Assembly: GCA_020629715.1 (NCBI GenBank)
Contig: JAHDCU010000002.1
Location: 372,001-436,000 of the forward strand
Length of the DNA: 64,000 bases
Direction of reading: 5' to 3'
Source of the DNA: Saprospiraceae bacterium
GTDB lineage: Bacteria; Bacteroidota; Bacteroidia; Chitinophagales; Saprospiraceae
The position numbers were made by a program, and so were the translations under genes. The notes under the pieces were generated by a model that was not told the origin of the DNA, searched no databases, and worked only from the letters and a program-made list of their open reading frames with translations. The stretch's first letter is position 1. Each line of letters opens with the position of its first letter. Positions 9,030 through 17,558 of the stretch are shown piece after piece.

Positions 9030-9824
9030 ATGGCAAAGAGCACTAATAAATCAGACGGTCTTAATAAAGTAAAAGACAATGTGATGACTACTGCAAAAAG
9101 TATTCACAATAATGTTTTGACTACTACTGAAGATCTTTTAGACGGTACAATAAGTACTACAGAGAGATTTCAGAAACTTGCAGTTAAGAGTATCAAGAAA
9201 ACAGAACCAATTGTAGAAAAGCAAGTCAATATGTTTTTTGATACCGCTGAAGAGGTGTTTCAACAATTTGATAAAACAAGCACAAGATTTCAAAAACTAC
9301 TAGGCATAGAAGATCAAGTTGCTAAGTTTAAAAAATATGTAGCAAAGACTACTAAGTCATCTGCCGAATATATCGAAACAACAACAGATAAGCTCGTAAA
9401 GAGTGGGAAAGACATAGCAGAGCAAGTGGAAAACCGAGTTGAGGATATCAAGGAGACGATTACTAAGGCTTCTGAAAAAGTACAAGCTGATTTCAAAAAA
9501 GGAATGGCAGCGACTGAAAAAGAAGTAAAGAATACAAAAACTACTGCAACTAAAGCAAAAAAGACTGTTGCAAAAACAGCAACCAAAGCAGTAAAAACTG
9601 CTAAAAAGGAAGTAGCAAAAGTAGTGGATAGTGGACTTGAATCAATTAAAGGAATAGGTCCTAAAATGCAAACTATTTTGGCAGAAGCAGGCATCAAAAA
9701 CGTAAAAGATCTTGCCAATGCTGACGCTAAAAACATCAGAGAGGTATTATCAAAAGTAAGTAACCGATATGCATCTTACGACCCACAACCATGGATTGAT
9801 GATGCGAAGAAATCATTGAAATAA
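9030..9824 (+). CDS. Phasin-like protein with basic tail and C-terminal helix-hairpin-helix
   Basis: 264 residues in three parts. Residues 1-105 are amphipathic helices of phasin type (TTTEDLLDGTISTTERFQKL, then FDTAEEVFQQFDKTSTRFQKL), the class of protein that coats polyhydroxyalkanoate or lipid granules. Residues 105-205 are a long Lys/Ala/Thr-rich helix with histone-like repeats (TKAKKTVAKTATKAVKTAKK). Residues 205-264 form a helix-hairpin-helix domain (LESIKGIGPKMQTILAEAGI), a fold that binds DNA non-specifically or mediates protein contacts. The plan resembles Pseudomonas PhaF, a phasin with a basic DNA-binding tail that partitions granules with the nucleoid, but with an added HhH. Inference: a granule-nucleoid tether. 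It is followed after 22 bases by the small phasin-like gene. Confidence 0.75.
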   Translation: MAKSTNKSDGLNKVKDNVMTTAKSIHNNVLTTTEDLLDGTISTTERFQKLAVKSIKKTEPIVEKQVNMFFDTAEEVFQQFDKTSTRFQKLLGIEDQVAKFKKYVAKTTKSSAEYIETTTDKLVKSGKDIAEQVENRVEDIKETITKASEKVQADFKKGMAATEKEVKNTKTTATKAKKTVAKTATKAVKTAKKEVAKVVDSGLESIKGIGPKMQTILAEAGIKNVKDLANADAKNIREVLSKVSNRYASYDPQPWIDDAKKSLK

Positions 9825-9846
9825 TCACCATATAAACAATAGAGTC

Positions 9847-10137
9847 ATGGCAACTAAGAAAGATACAAACAACGCATTCAATTGGAATAAAAATTACGAA
9901 ACTGTCAAATCTACAAGCAAAGATGTAAGTGACTTCATTTACAAGACTTCAGAAGAGATGGTTGACTTAGCGATCACAAGATCAGCACAATGGCAAGATC
10001 TAGGAGCAAAGGCAATCAAAGGTGGACTTAAAGTCGCTGAAAAGCAGCAAGACATCATGTTTGATGCACTAGAAATGGTAAAAGGTCAAGTTGATCTAGG
10101 AACAAAAAGATTCAAAAAGCTATTTAGCTTGAACTAA
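9847..10137 (+). CDS. Small phasin-like granule protein
   Basis: 96 residues, Ala/Lys-rich and fully helical, no signal peptide. It shares wording with the preceding protein (FIYKTSEEMVDLAI; GGLKVAEKQQDIMFDALEMV; GTKRFKKLF), which suggests a common phasin-like module. The pair recalls the PhaI/PhaF arrangement of a small structural phasin beside a larger basic one. It lies in the same transcription unit as the upstream gene and is closed by a terminator at 10164-10199. Granule binding is inferred from composition and context. Confidence 0.65.
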   Translation: MATKKDTNNAFNWNKNYETVKSTSKDVSDFIYKTSEEMVDLAITRSAQWQDLGAKAIKGGLKVAEKQQDIMFDALEMVKGQVDLGTKRFKKLFSLN

Positions 10138-10163
10138 GATTATAGTTAGACGATTAGTTAGTT

Positions 10164-10199
10164 AGCCGGATCAAATTATAATTTTGGTTCGGCTTTTTT
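10164..10199 (+). terminator. Rho-independent terminator after the phasin-like pair
   Basis: A 12-bp stem (10164-10175 with 10183-10194, two G-T wobbles) ends in a run of six Ts. It separates the phasin-like unit from the hydrolase gene. Confidence 0.85.
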
Positions 10200-10296
10200 A
10201 TGCCTAATTTTTTATAACCTAAATCTAAACTATTGTTAGATTTACAGTAAGCAACACAAAAATTGGATTTAATTCAATTTTTAAGAATAAAGTATC

Positions 10297-11070
10297 TTGA
10301 ATACGCAAACCAAAACTTACGCCGAGAAACCCAAGTTTATATGGGCTATCACCGAAGGCTCTCGTGCTCTATTTGAGCTTGCCAGCTTTCTACCCTATTC
10401 AGTCTCTAGATATTATCACAAGAAAGGCGATGGGCACCCAGTGTTAATCATCCCAGGATTCATGGCAACTGATACGAGTACAGTACCCTTGAGGAGTTTT
10501 ATTCTAAAACTAGGATATCAGGTATATGGCTGGGGGGCTGGAAGAAATTATGCTAGCGAAGAATATCAGGATCTCTTGATCCAAAAATTGGATAATCTTT
10601 ACGAAAAACACGGAGAGAAAATCAGCGTTATCGGCTGGAGTCTTGGAGGTGTTTTCGCAAGACAAATTGCCAAAGCCAGACCAAATCTTGTAAGGCAAGT
10701 AATCACGCTTGGATCTCCATTTAAGGGGGTTACCACCTCAAACAATGCCAAATGGATGTATGATTTTATTACACGGGACTCAGGTGGTGTAAATCCCGAG
10801 CTACTAGAGGACATCCCGCATCCGGCACCAGTTCCAACTACTGCTATTTATTCTAAAGAAGATGGTGTAGTGCCTTGGCAACTGTGCATGGAAGAAGTAG
10901 AAAATGCGATCCATCAAAATGTGCAAGTACGTGGTAGTCATCTGGGCTTAGGAGTAAATCCATCTGTACTCAATATTATCGCGGATCGTCTACTTTACGA
11001 AGAGGATAATTGGCAGAAATTTGAGCCAAATAACCTGATGGAAGACTGGTTCTTTTATCCATCACTTTAA
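10297..11070 (+). CDS. Alpha/beta hydrolase, lipase-like
   Basis: 257 residues. The nucleophile elbow GWSLGG (Ser115) follows an oxyanion-type loop VLIIPGFMATD near residue 50. Later Asp (EDGVVPW) and His (GSHLGLG) complete a plausible Ser-Asp-His triad. The motifs fit triacylglycerol lipase/esterase-like alpha/beta hydrolases. No signal peptide, so an intracellular enzyme. The frame opens with TTG at 10297; the next ATG falls inside the oxyanion region, so TTG is the likely start. Placed between phasin-like genes and the WS/DGAT, it could mobilise stored neutral lipid or polyester, but it could also be a granule-associated acyltransferase-type hydrolase. Confidence 0.75.
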   Translation: MNTQTKTYAEKPKFIWAITEGSRALFELASFLPYSVSRYYHKKGDGHPVLIIPGFMATDTSTVPLRSFILKLGYQVYGWGAGRNYASEEYQDLLIQKLDNLYEKHGEKISVIGWSLGGVFARQIAKARPNLVRQVITLGSPFKGVTTSNNAKWMYDFITRDSGGVNPELLEDIPHPAPVPTTAIYSKEDGVVPWQLCMEEVENAIHQNVQVRGSHLGLGVNPSVLNIIADRLLYEEDNWQKFEPNNLMEDWFFYPSL

Positions 11071-11191
11071 TTTTATTTGACTCATTCTAATTAGAAGCAA
11101 GCAGAACTCAATAATTAGATTAGTTACTTCTAGATATCGTCTTTATTAGAAGACTAAGTACTTATATTTAAAGCTCATATTTATCAGCACT

Positions 11192-13018
11192 ATGATCAAC
11201 AAAGTACTTGACCAGTTTAATATTGACAATCTAGAATCCTTATCTGGAATGGATGCCACCTTTCTGTATGGCGAAACGGAAACTAGTCCTATGCATGTAG
11301 GTAGCGTTGCCATCATAGAAGGAGAATTGAACTTCAAGACTTTTAAAAACACTATTGCCAGTCGTATACATCAGATACCTAAACTGCGCAAGCGGCTCAT
11401 GACTATACCCATGAGTATTGACTATCCATATTGGGCGGATGATCCTAATTTTGATATCGATCTACATATCAGACATGTTGCATTACCTAAACCTGGTGGA
11501 TGGAAACAACTGCGACGTATGGCATCACGTATATTTAGTGATCCATTAGATCAATCAAGACCTTTATGGTCTTTTACATTCGTCGAAGGATTGGACAATC
11601 TGTCTCAGGTAAAACCAGGAAGCGTTGCTGTAATTTCAAAAATTCATCACGTTGCTGTTGATGGTGTAGCGGGGGCAAGTTTATTGGCTATTCTATTTGA
11701 TTTGAGTCCACAAGCTCCTAAACTTAAAGAGGCACCACCATATAACCCTGATCCTCTTCCAAACGAGTTAGCTTTATTGGCAAAGAGCAGCCTTTCCTTT
11801 GCCCAAAAGCCATTAAAATTTCCTAAGCTTATTCAGAGTGCTGTTGCATCTACCGTCAAAGCTGGATTCTTAACAAGGGTGCAGCACTTGGATCTACCAA
11901 CAGCTCCTTTTACCGCTCCCAAAACACCGCTTAACGGCATCATTGCGGCTAGAAGAAAATGGAATACCACAATCCTCTCTCTAGAACGAGTCAAAGCCTT
12001 ACGTAAGATCATGGGCACTACACTCAATGATATCATATTAGCAATATGCGCAGGAGCTTTACGAAGATATCTGCTAGAAAAAAATAAGCTTCCCAAAAAA
12101 CCGCTGGTAGCCATGGTACCTATCTCCACAAGAGATAAACAAGAACAGCAACAGAGTGGTAATCAACTTTCAGCGATGCTAGTCCAACTAGCAACACATA
12201 TAGAAGATCCAATAGAACGTCTTGAGACTATCTATGAAAATACCATCAAAGGAAAAACATACCAAGGAGCAGTAGGTGCTAAAAATCTATCCAACCTCGC
12301 AGAAATGGTACCTTTTGGTATTGCTAATCAGGCAGCACGGCTGTATACACGATATAATGTTGCGAAACTACATAATCCCGTTTTTAATGTAGTCATCACT
12401 AATGTTCCCGGGCCTCAGATGCCCATCTACTTGGGTGGACATAAACTACATTCTATCATGGGTATGGCACCTATTATAGACGGCATGGGATTAATCATTA
12501 CCGTTCTGAGTTATAACGGATCGATCACCATAAGCCCTACCAGTGATATCAACTCTATGCCAGACATGGATGTATTCAGTGACTTTATGCTCGAAGAAGC
12601 CAATATGCTGGAAGAACATATCCACGCTTACGCAAAAAATAAAAAGAAGAAAAAACAAAAGGGGCCCGCTCCTGAAGTTGTAGATACTATTATTGATCGA
12701 TCTTTAGACCATGTCAAAAAACAGCTAAAAGCTAATCCTAAGATTGGAAATGCATTGAGTGGAACTATTCAGTTTTTAGTAAAAGGGAGTGAGGCAGGAA
12801 ACTTTTATCTAAGGTCTTCCAAAGAACGAGTGATCATACGGAAGAGCAGAGCTAAAGATCCCAATATTATCTTTACCCTTAAAGCGAAATATTTAGAACC
12901 ACTCTTTATGTCAGAATTAGATATACAGGAAGCTATTATTCAGGGTAGATTACTATATACAGGTGATGAAAAGATGATTAATCAGTTGGAGAAGTTACTT
13001 CTGGGAGTGGATGGATAA
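11192..13018 (+). CDS. Wax ester synthase/diacylglycerol acyltransferase fused to an SCP2-like domain
   Basis: 608 residues. Residues 1-475 are a WS/DGAT enzyme: catalytic HHVAVDG at 152-158, PLWSF near 125, NDIILAICAGALRRYL near 280, and NVVITNVPGP around 400. Such enzymes esterify fatty acyl-CoA to fatty alcohol (wax) or diacylglycerol (triacylglycerol) at the inner membrane surface and seed lipid inclusions. A Lys-rich linker (KNKKKKKQKG) leads to a C-terminal domain of about 110 residues (GTIQFLVKGS, ILFTL-type strands, GRLLYTGDE) that reads as a sterol-carrier-protein-2-like lipid-binding fold. The usual enzyme is about 450-500 residues, so the extra domain is unusual. It converges with the next gene, with only 18 bases between stops. 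Confidence 0.88.
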   Translation: MINKVLDQFNIDNLESLSGMDATFLYGETETSPMHVGSVAIIEGELNFKTFKNTIASRIHQIPKLRKRLMTIPMSIDYPYWADDPNFDIDLHIRHVALPKPGGWKQLRRMASRIFSDPLDQSRPLWSFTFVEGLDNLSQVKPGSVAVISKIHHVAVDGVAGASLLAILFDLSPQAPKLKEAPPYNPDPLPNELALLAKSSLSFAQKPLKFPKLIQSAVASTVKAGFLTRVQHLDLPTAPFTAPKTPLNGIIAARRKWNTTILSLERVKALRKIMGTTLNDIILAICAGALRRYLLEKNKLPKKPLVAMVPISTRDKQEQQQSGNQLSAMLVQLATHIEDPIERLETIYENTIKGKTYQGAVGAKNLSNLAEMVPFGIANQAARLYTRYNVAKLHNPVFNVVITNVPGPQMPIYLGGHKLHSIMGMAPIIDGMGLIITVLSYNGSITISPTSDINSMPDMDVFSDFMLEEANMLEEHIHAYAKNKKKKKQKGPAPEVVDTIIDRSLDHVKKQLKANPKIGNALSGTIQFLVKGSEAGNFYLRSSKERVIIRKSRAKDPNIIFTLKAKYLEPLFMSELDIQEAIIQGRLLYTGDEKMINQLEKLLLGVDG

Positions 13019-13036
13019 TTTTGAAGCTTTATCAAG

Positions 13037-14869
13037 TTAATTATTGATCCTCAGATCCCGAATTTTATTTTTCCGTGTCAAAACTTTCATCCCATAATTA
13101 AAATAAAGATCATCGATTTCTTTGATGAAATCTTTATCAAAAATAGACGCATCTTTTGAAATACTACCTTCTTCACCTACTCCAAAATAGTCATAAGAGT
13201 TGGCAAACTTAAGATGAAATGTGCCTGACTTATGCACATTTTTAAAATTGTAGAAATACTTTCTCAGCTGTGATTGGTAAGAATCTAAGTAGATCTCTTC
13301 TCTTAATGTAAGATTAAGTTCGGGTTGATGCGTAAGCATCCCATCAAAATAGACAAACGATCCATGTAGGTGGTAGACTGTCTCTGTCATATATACCTTA
13401 TTTGTGCATTCCATTATAGTCTGCGCATCTTGGCTATAGTTATTTTTAAAATAGCTATCAATCAAATCGGCGAACTCTTTAGCTGGAAAAAAACCACGTT
13501 TTACATCACGATATATGGGCTCTATCCAATCAGCATTAGCGTACCGTGTATTATGAAGTAAGGTCAGATATATAGCATTCATACCATCACTATGCACTGT
13601 CCGTTCTGATATTTCTGGATAACTATGGTAAAGCTCTAATAATTCTGAAAGATTAGAAGAGTCTATCTCTGAAAGCGTGAAAGCATCCAGTTGTCGGTTA
13701 TTCGTTTGGTCCTTTTCGTCAATTATTTTTAACTCCGTTAATAAGGTAGAGTCTATATCAAAATATGAAGCTGCACCGTATTCTTCAGCAAAAAGAACGT
13801 TTCGAAGTTTCGGATTATCATATTTAGGATTATACTTGGCCAGCCTTTCAAATCTAATTTTCATATCCTCAACACTTCCATTATTTGCTCGATAATAGTT
13901 AAGCAATGCTTGCTGATCCATCAGCCCTGGAAATATCCACAAACACTTATAAGCATTTGCATTATCTAGGATGAATGGTCGATGATATTGAAATGCTTTG
14001 GCATAAGAAGTAAAAGCTTCCTTGAGATTGTGCTGTAAAAGATAGTCCTCCGCTCTGTGGATATAATGATAGTACGTACGAATATTCTCTACCTGCGGAT
14101 ATTGCTTCTGTAACTTTTTGAGCTTTTTTGTAATGGTATTTCCGTGATTTTTCTTTTTGGGATGATGAGGAGCCGACTGCTTAGACCTTGTTAATAGTTC
14201 GATGCCTTCTCGCCTCAAGCTATGATATTCTTCTTTAGAAATTTCAACAAGTGATATGGCATCGAATTCATAACCAAATCTGGCATCTAATGCAAAAAGA
14301 GAACTCGAACAATATGAGTTAAGTGGCTTATCATTACCGATAAGTAAATAGTGCAGATCTTGTTCTGGAGCATAGATACCTCCGCCTCCATTGATACCTA
14401 ACTCAGCAAAATCGTTGCTGTATAAATCTATCTTTCCTTGATCAAAAGCTTCCAAACCTGATTGTGATAAGATCCTATCTCCAATTTTCTCTCTAAAGCT
14501 TTTCAAGACATAAAAGTCTGGCAACTTATGTGCTACCGGCATATAGTCAAATCTCAGACAGTAATACTTACCCATTCGCAATGGTTCGTTAAGCTTATAT
14601 TCAAAAACACGAGGATTAGCATGGAAGCTTAAAAGACTTTTCTCACCAGCAATTACAGTAACTGTATCTTCTTTAGAGTCTATTAGTAATCGATTGTAAT
14701 CTTTAACCAGTGCACCGCTTTTATCCACGACATTAGAGTTCCAAGCAGGATAGTTAATTCCATCTTCTAAAATTCGATAATCTTCAAAATCTCCATTCCT
14801 GATCATATTTTGTGTACGTACAACGAATACAATAAGGAGAAGGCCTAGCGTAGTACAGAGTCTTTTCAT
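13037..14869 (-). CDS. Secreted hypothetical protein with jelly-roll-like N-terminus
   Basis: 610 residues with a Sec signal peptide (cleavage near VVRTQ). Residues 20-215 begin NMIRNGDFEDY and contain W and G patterns typical of the carbohydrate-binding-like beta-sandwich at the front of many Bacteroidota surface proteins. The middle (about 250-350) is helical, possibly TPR-like. The C-terminal third (GMNAIYLTLLHNTRYANADW, then IYRDVKRGFFPAKEFADLID) resembles the DUF6624 type seen in this phylum; I hold that loosely. There is no lipobox and no T9SS sorting domain, so it is probably periplasmic. Function unknown. It is transcribed alone, with rluE 59 bases upstream. Confidence 0.6.
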   Translation of the reverse strand: MKRLCTTLGLLLIVFVVRTQNMIRNGDFEDYRILEDGINYPAWNSNVVDKSGALVKDYNRLLIDSKEDTVTVIAGEKSLLSFHANPRVFEYKLNEPLRMGKYYCLRFDYMPVAHKLPDFYVLKSFREKIGDRILSQSGLEAFDQGKIDLYSNDFAELGINGGGGIYAPEQDLHYLLIGNDKPLNSYCSSSLFALDARFGYEFDAISLVEISKEEYHSLRREGIELLTRSKQSAPHHPKKKNHGNTITKKLKKLQKQYPQVENIRTYYHYIHRAEDYLLQHNLKEAFTSYAKAFQYHRPFILDNANAYKCLWIFPGLMDQQALLNYYRANNGSVEDMKIRFERLAKYNPKYDNPKLRNVLFAEEYGAASYFDIDSTLLTELKIIDEKDQTNNRQLDAFTLSEIDSSNLSELLELYHSYPEISERTVHSDGMNAIYLTLLHNTRYANADWIEPIYRDVKRGFFPAKEFADLIDSYFKNNYSQDAQTIMECTNKVYMTETVYHLHGSFVYFDGMLTHQPELNLTLREEIYLDSYQSQLRKYFYNFKNVHKSGTFHLKFANSYDYFGVGEEGSISKDASIFDKDFIKEIDDLYFNYGMKVLTRKNKIRDLRINN

Positions 14870-14928
14870 GGATAAGTAAGTTAGATATACAACAACTCGT
14901 AAACGCCTTCAGCAAAGCCATTATTTCG

Positions 14929-15504
14929 CTATATTTCAAACTTCTCCAAGCTAATCACATCACCAGGCATCATACCAGATATATTCATTTTTCCTATTCT
15001 GACTCTCACTAGCCGTAAAGTCGGGTATCCAACAGCCGCCGTCATCTTTCTAACTTGTCTGTACTTTCCTTCTCTGATAGTTATCGAAATCCAACTCGTG
15101 GGTCCATGACGATCATCTCTTACTTTTCGTGATCGATCTGGTAGTTCTGGTGGTCTTTCAAGAAGACTAGCTTGGCAAGGTAAAGTGATATACTTGGATT
15201 TATTGACCGTGATTTCTACTCCATCCCTTAGTTGCTGCAAAGTTTGAAAATCTATAATACCATCTACTTGAACGAAATATTCCTTCTCCACTTTCTTACT
15301 TCGAATGTATTCACTTTCTCGACCATCAGTTGTGAGTAAAAGCAAACCTTCAGAAGCTTCATCTAATCTACCGATAGCCATTGTTCCCTCTGGGAAGGAC
15401 GCTAGTTCTCCGAGCAACTTTTTATTCTTTCTCCTAGTTTGATTATTGGCAAACTGAGAAAGATAACCGTATGGTTTGAAGATTTTAAAATGCTGATGAG
15501 ACAT
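14929..15504 (-). CDS. rluE: 23S rRNA/tRNA pseudouridine synthase, RluE-like
   Basis: 191 residues. The RsuA-family catalytic motif is complete as GRLDEASEGLLLLTTDG, with the nucleophilic Asp in RLDEAS. The protein starts directly with the catalytic domain (FKIFKPYGYLSQF) and lacks an S4 domain, as in RluE (23S U2457) and unlike RsuA or RluB. KYRQVRKMTAAVG is the second family signature. Last gene of the minus-strand run nrnA, FKBP, prfB, rluE, with 42 bases to prfB. Confidence 0.85.
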   Translation of the reverse strand: MSHQHFKIFKPYGYLSQFANNQTRRKNKKLLGELASFPEGTMAIGRLDEASEGLLLLTTDGRESEYIRSKKVEKEYFVQVDGIIDFQTLQQLRDGVEITVNKSKYITLPCQASLLERPPELPDRSRKVRDDRHGPTSWISITIREGKYRQVRKMTAAVGYPTLRLVRVRIGKMNISGMMPGDVISLEKFEI

Positions 15505-15546
15505 TACATGTTATAAATAGCTATATCATAATCCATGTCTAGGCAT

Positions 15547-16627
15547 CTATTTGCCATCCCACATCAAAAATGCTTTTATAAATAGTTGAATATCACCATC
15601 CAATACAGCGTCAGTATTTCTATTTTCTGCTTTAGTGCGGTGATCTTTCACCCGACGATCATCTAGCACATAAGATCTAATCTGGGAGCCCCACTCATTT
15701 TTCATTTTCTGGGCTTCTATCGCATCTTTTTCTTCCAGCTGTTTTTCTATTTCTTTTTGATACAATCGTGACTTCAACATCTTGATCGCCTTTTCTCTAT
15801 TGAGATGCTGCGATCGTTCTTGCTGACATTCCACCACTATACCAGATGGTAAGTGTCTTACTCTTACCGCTGATTCAGTTTTATTTACATGTTGCCCTCC
15901 AGCACCAGACGCTCTAAAGGTATCCCAATCAAGATCCGCTGGATTGACCTCAATCTCAATAGAATCATCCACAACTGGATGTACAAAAACGGATGCAAAG
16001 GATGTCATACGTTTACCCTGAGCGTTGAAAGGGCTTACTCTTACAAGGCGATGCACTCCATTTTCACTTTTCAGCATTCCATATGCATAATCGCCTGCGA
16101 TTTCTAATTCCACAGACTTTACTCCGGCGACATCTCCATCGACACGATTAACTTCTGACACCTTAAAGTCACTTTTCTCACCATACATCACATACATTCT
16201 GTATAGCATTTCTGCCCAGTCACAGGCTTCTGTTCCTCCCGCCCCGGCGTTGATTTCTATTGTACAACCCAATGCATCTTGCTCAGATCGTAATGTAGAT
16301 CTAAACTCTACATCTTCGAGCAAATCCAAAACCTCTCGATACTTCGCAGCAACTTCTTCCTCTGTAAGTTCACCCGCTTTTTGAAACTCATCCATCATTT
16401 CGACTTCGTCTACCTCTTCGGAAATAGCCGTAAAACGCTCAACCCAATTTTTATTGAGTTTTAGTTCCTTGAGTACTATCTGAGCTCGTTTGGAATCATT
16501 CCAAAAATCTGGATCAAGAGATAACTGCTCTTGCTCTTCTATTTTTAGTAAGCGTTGGTCAATGTCAAAGATACCTCCTTATCGATGCCAATCGCTTCTG
16601 CAAATCTTTAAATTGATCTGTAGTCAT
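15547..16627 (-). CDS. prfB: Peptide chain release factor 2, expressed by programmed +1 frameshift
   Basis: The product of about 359 residues terminates translation at UGA and UAA. Domain 3 shows GGQ in SGAGGQHVNKTESAVR, the SPF codon-recognition motif is present as RVSPFNAQG, and the N-terminal helices are present. The frame is split: ATG at 16627 reads 20 codons and meets TGA at 16565-16567 in AGGAGGTATCTTTGAC, with the Shine-Dalgarno-like AGGAGG at 16574-16579. Shifting +1 at CTT joins the GAC at 16564-16566 to the long downstream frame, which is in register with the methionine at 16398. This is the classic autoregulatory site: low RF2 slows UGA termination and favours the shift. A non-shifted reading gives only a 20-residue peptide. 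Confidence 0.96.
16564..16579 (-). promoter_or_regulatory. prfB: prfB programmed +1 frameshift signal
   Basis: On the minus strand this reads AGGAGGTATCTTTGAC: an internal Shine-Dalgarno-like AGGAGG, three bases, the slippery CTT, in-frame TGA and C. Spacing is the same as in the E. coli prfB site. Confidence 0.95.
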
Positions 16628-16655
16628 TGTCCTGCTTTCGTTAAGAAAATAAATA

Positions 16656-17549
16656 TTACTCTTGTAGCTCTACGTAAAACACCAGTTCTGATTTGGCAGG
16701 TATCGAAGGTGGTCTACCATTTTCACCATAGGCCATCTGATATGGAATGAAGAGCGTTGCCTTAGAACCACGTGGTATCCGTTGAAAACCAACATCCCAA
16801 CCATCAATGGCTCCTCGCTGGCCCAAAGTAAAAGAATAAGGAGTACCTCGTTTATAAGAATTATCAAACATAGATCCATCAGAAGCCAATACTCCATAGT
16901 AGTGAGCAGAAACTCTTTCTCCTGGTTTTCCTATTTCACCTTCACCTTTTTCATGAATAACATATTTTAGACCCGACTCATCAGTAATAATTTGATCCTT
17001 AAGCGTTCCAGCCTTATATTCTGCCAATGTAGTAGCTGTGAATGCAGCGATTTCACCTTCCTTAGCTTGAGACTCAGACATTTGAGCTTGCATTTTCGCT
17101 CGTTGATCTTCAACTTGCTGATCGTATGCAGTTTTATCTTTTACATCTCTCAACATAATCTCGTAGATGATATGATCAAAATCCTTGAGTTCACCACCCG
17201 CATTTGGTATGCTGTCTAAAGGAATCTTTAGCGTAGCACTATCTCCTACTGTGAGATTAGCTAGTACATCTGAGATCGGATTAGCTCGCTGCCCTTCCTC
17301 GGTACCATTCGGTATTTCTATGACAGGCATTTGATCTAAATTTCGCATAGATTGAAGCACTTCTCCGTTAGGGTCTTTTATTTCCATCTCAAAATAGGCA
17401 TAATCACCAGGATTTGCCTTTACTGATTGATCTCCGCCTTTATGAATAGTATATTCAAATCCTTCACTGGTGGTTGTAGGACCATCGGACGAACAAGAAA
17501 ATAATAATGCGGAAATAAAAATAATTAATGTATACTTTAAAATTTTCAT
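16656..17549 (-). CDS. FKBP-type peptidyl-prolyl isomerase lipoprotein
   Basis: 297 residues with a lipoprotein signal (lipobox LLFSC, Cys at about residue 19). The C-terminal FKBP domain from about residue 195 has the family signatures VSAHYYGVLASDG, FDNSYKRGTPYSFTLG, VIxGWD as IDGWDVGFQRIPRGSK and IPYQMAYGENG. Residues 30-140 form a weaker, probably degenerate FKBP-like domain, and a charged helix (about 140-180) links the two. Expected to fold or chaperone proteins in the periplasm, anchored to a membrane. It lies 9 bases after nrnA and 28 bases before prfB in the same operon. Confidence 0.87.
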   Translation of the reverse strand: MKILKYTLIIFISALLFSCSSDGPTTTSEGFEYTIHKGGDQSVKANPGDYAYFEMEIKDPNGEVLQSMRNLDQMPVIEIPNGTEEGQRANPISDVLANLTVGDSATLKIPLDSIPNAGGELKDFDHIIYEIMLRDVKDKTAYDQQVEDQRAKMQAQMSESQAKEGEIAAFTATTLAEYKAGTLKDQIITDESGLKYVIHEKGEGEIGKPGERVSAHYYGVLASDGSMFDNSYKRGTPYSFTLGQRGAIDGWDVGFQRIPRGSKATLFIPYQMAYGENGRPPSIPAKSELVFYVELQE

Positions 17550-17558
17550 CTTTAGTTT

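Noticed and set aside
9314-9736. Minus-strand frame of 140 codons, Ala/Val/Phe-rich
   Set aside because: Shadow of the Lys/Ala/Thr-rich part of the phasin-like gene; composition is explained by the opposite strand.
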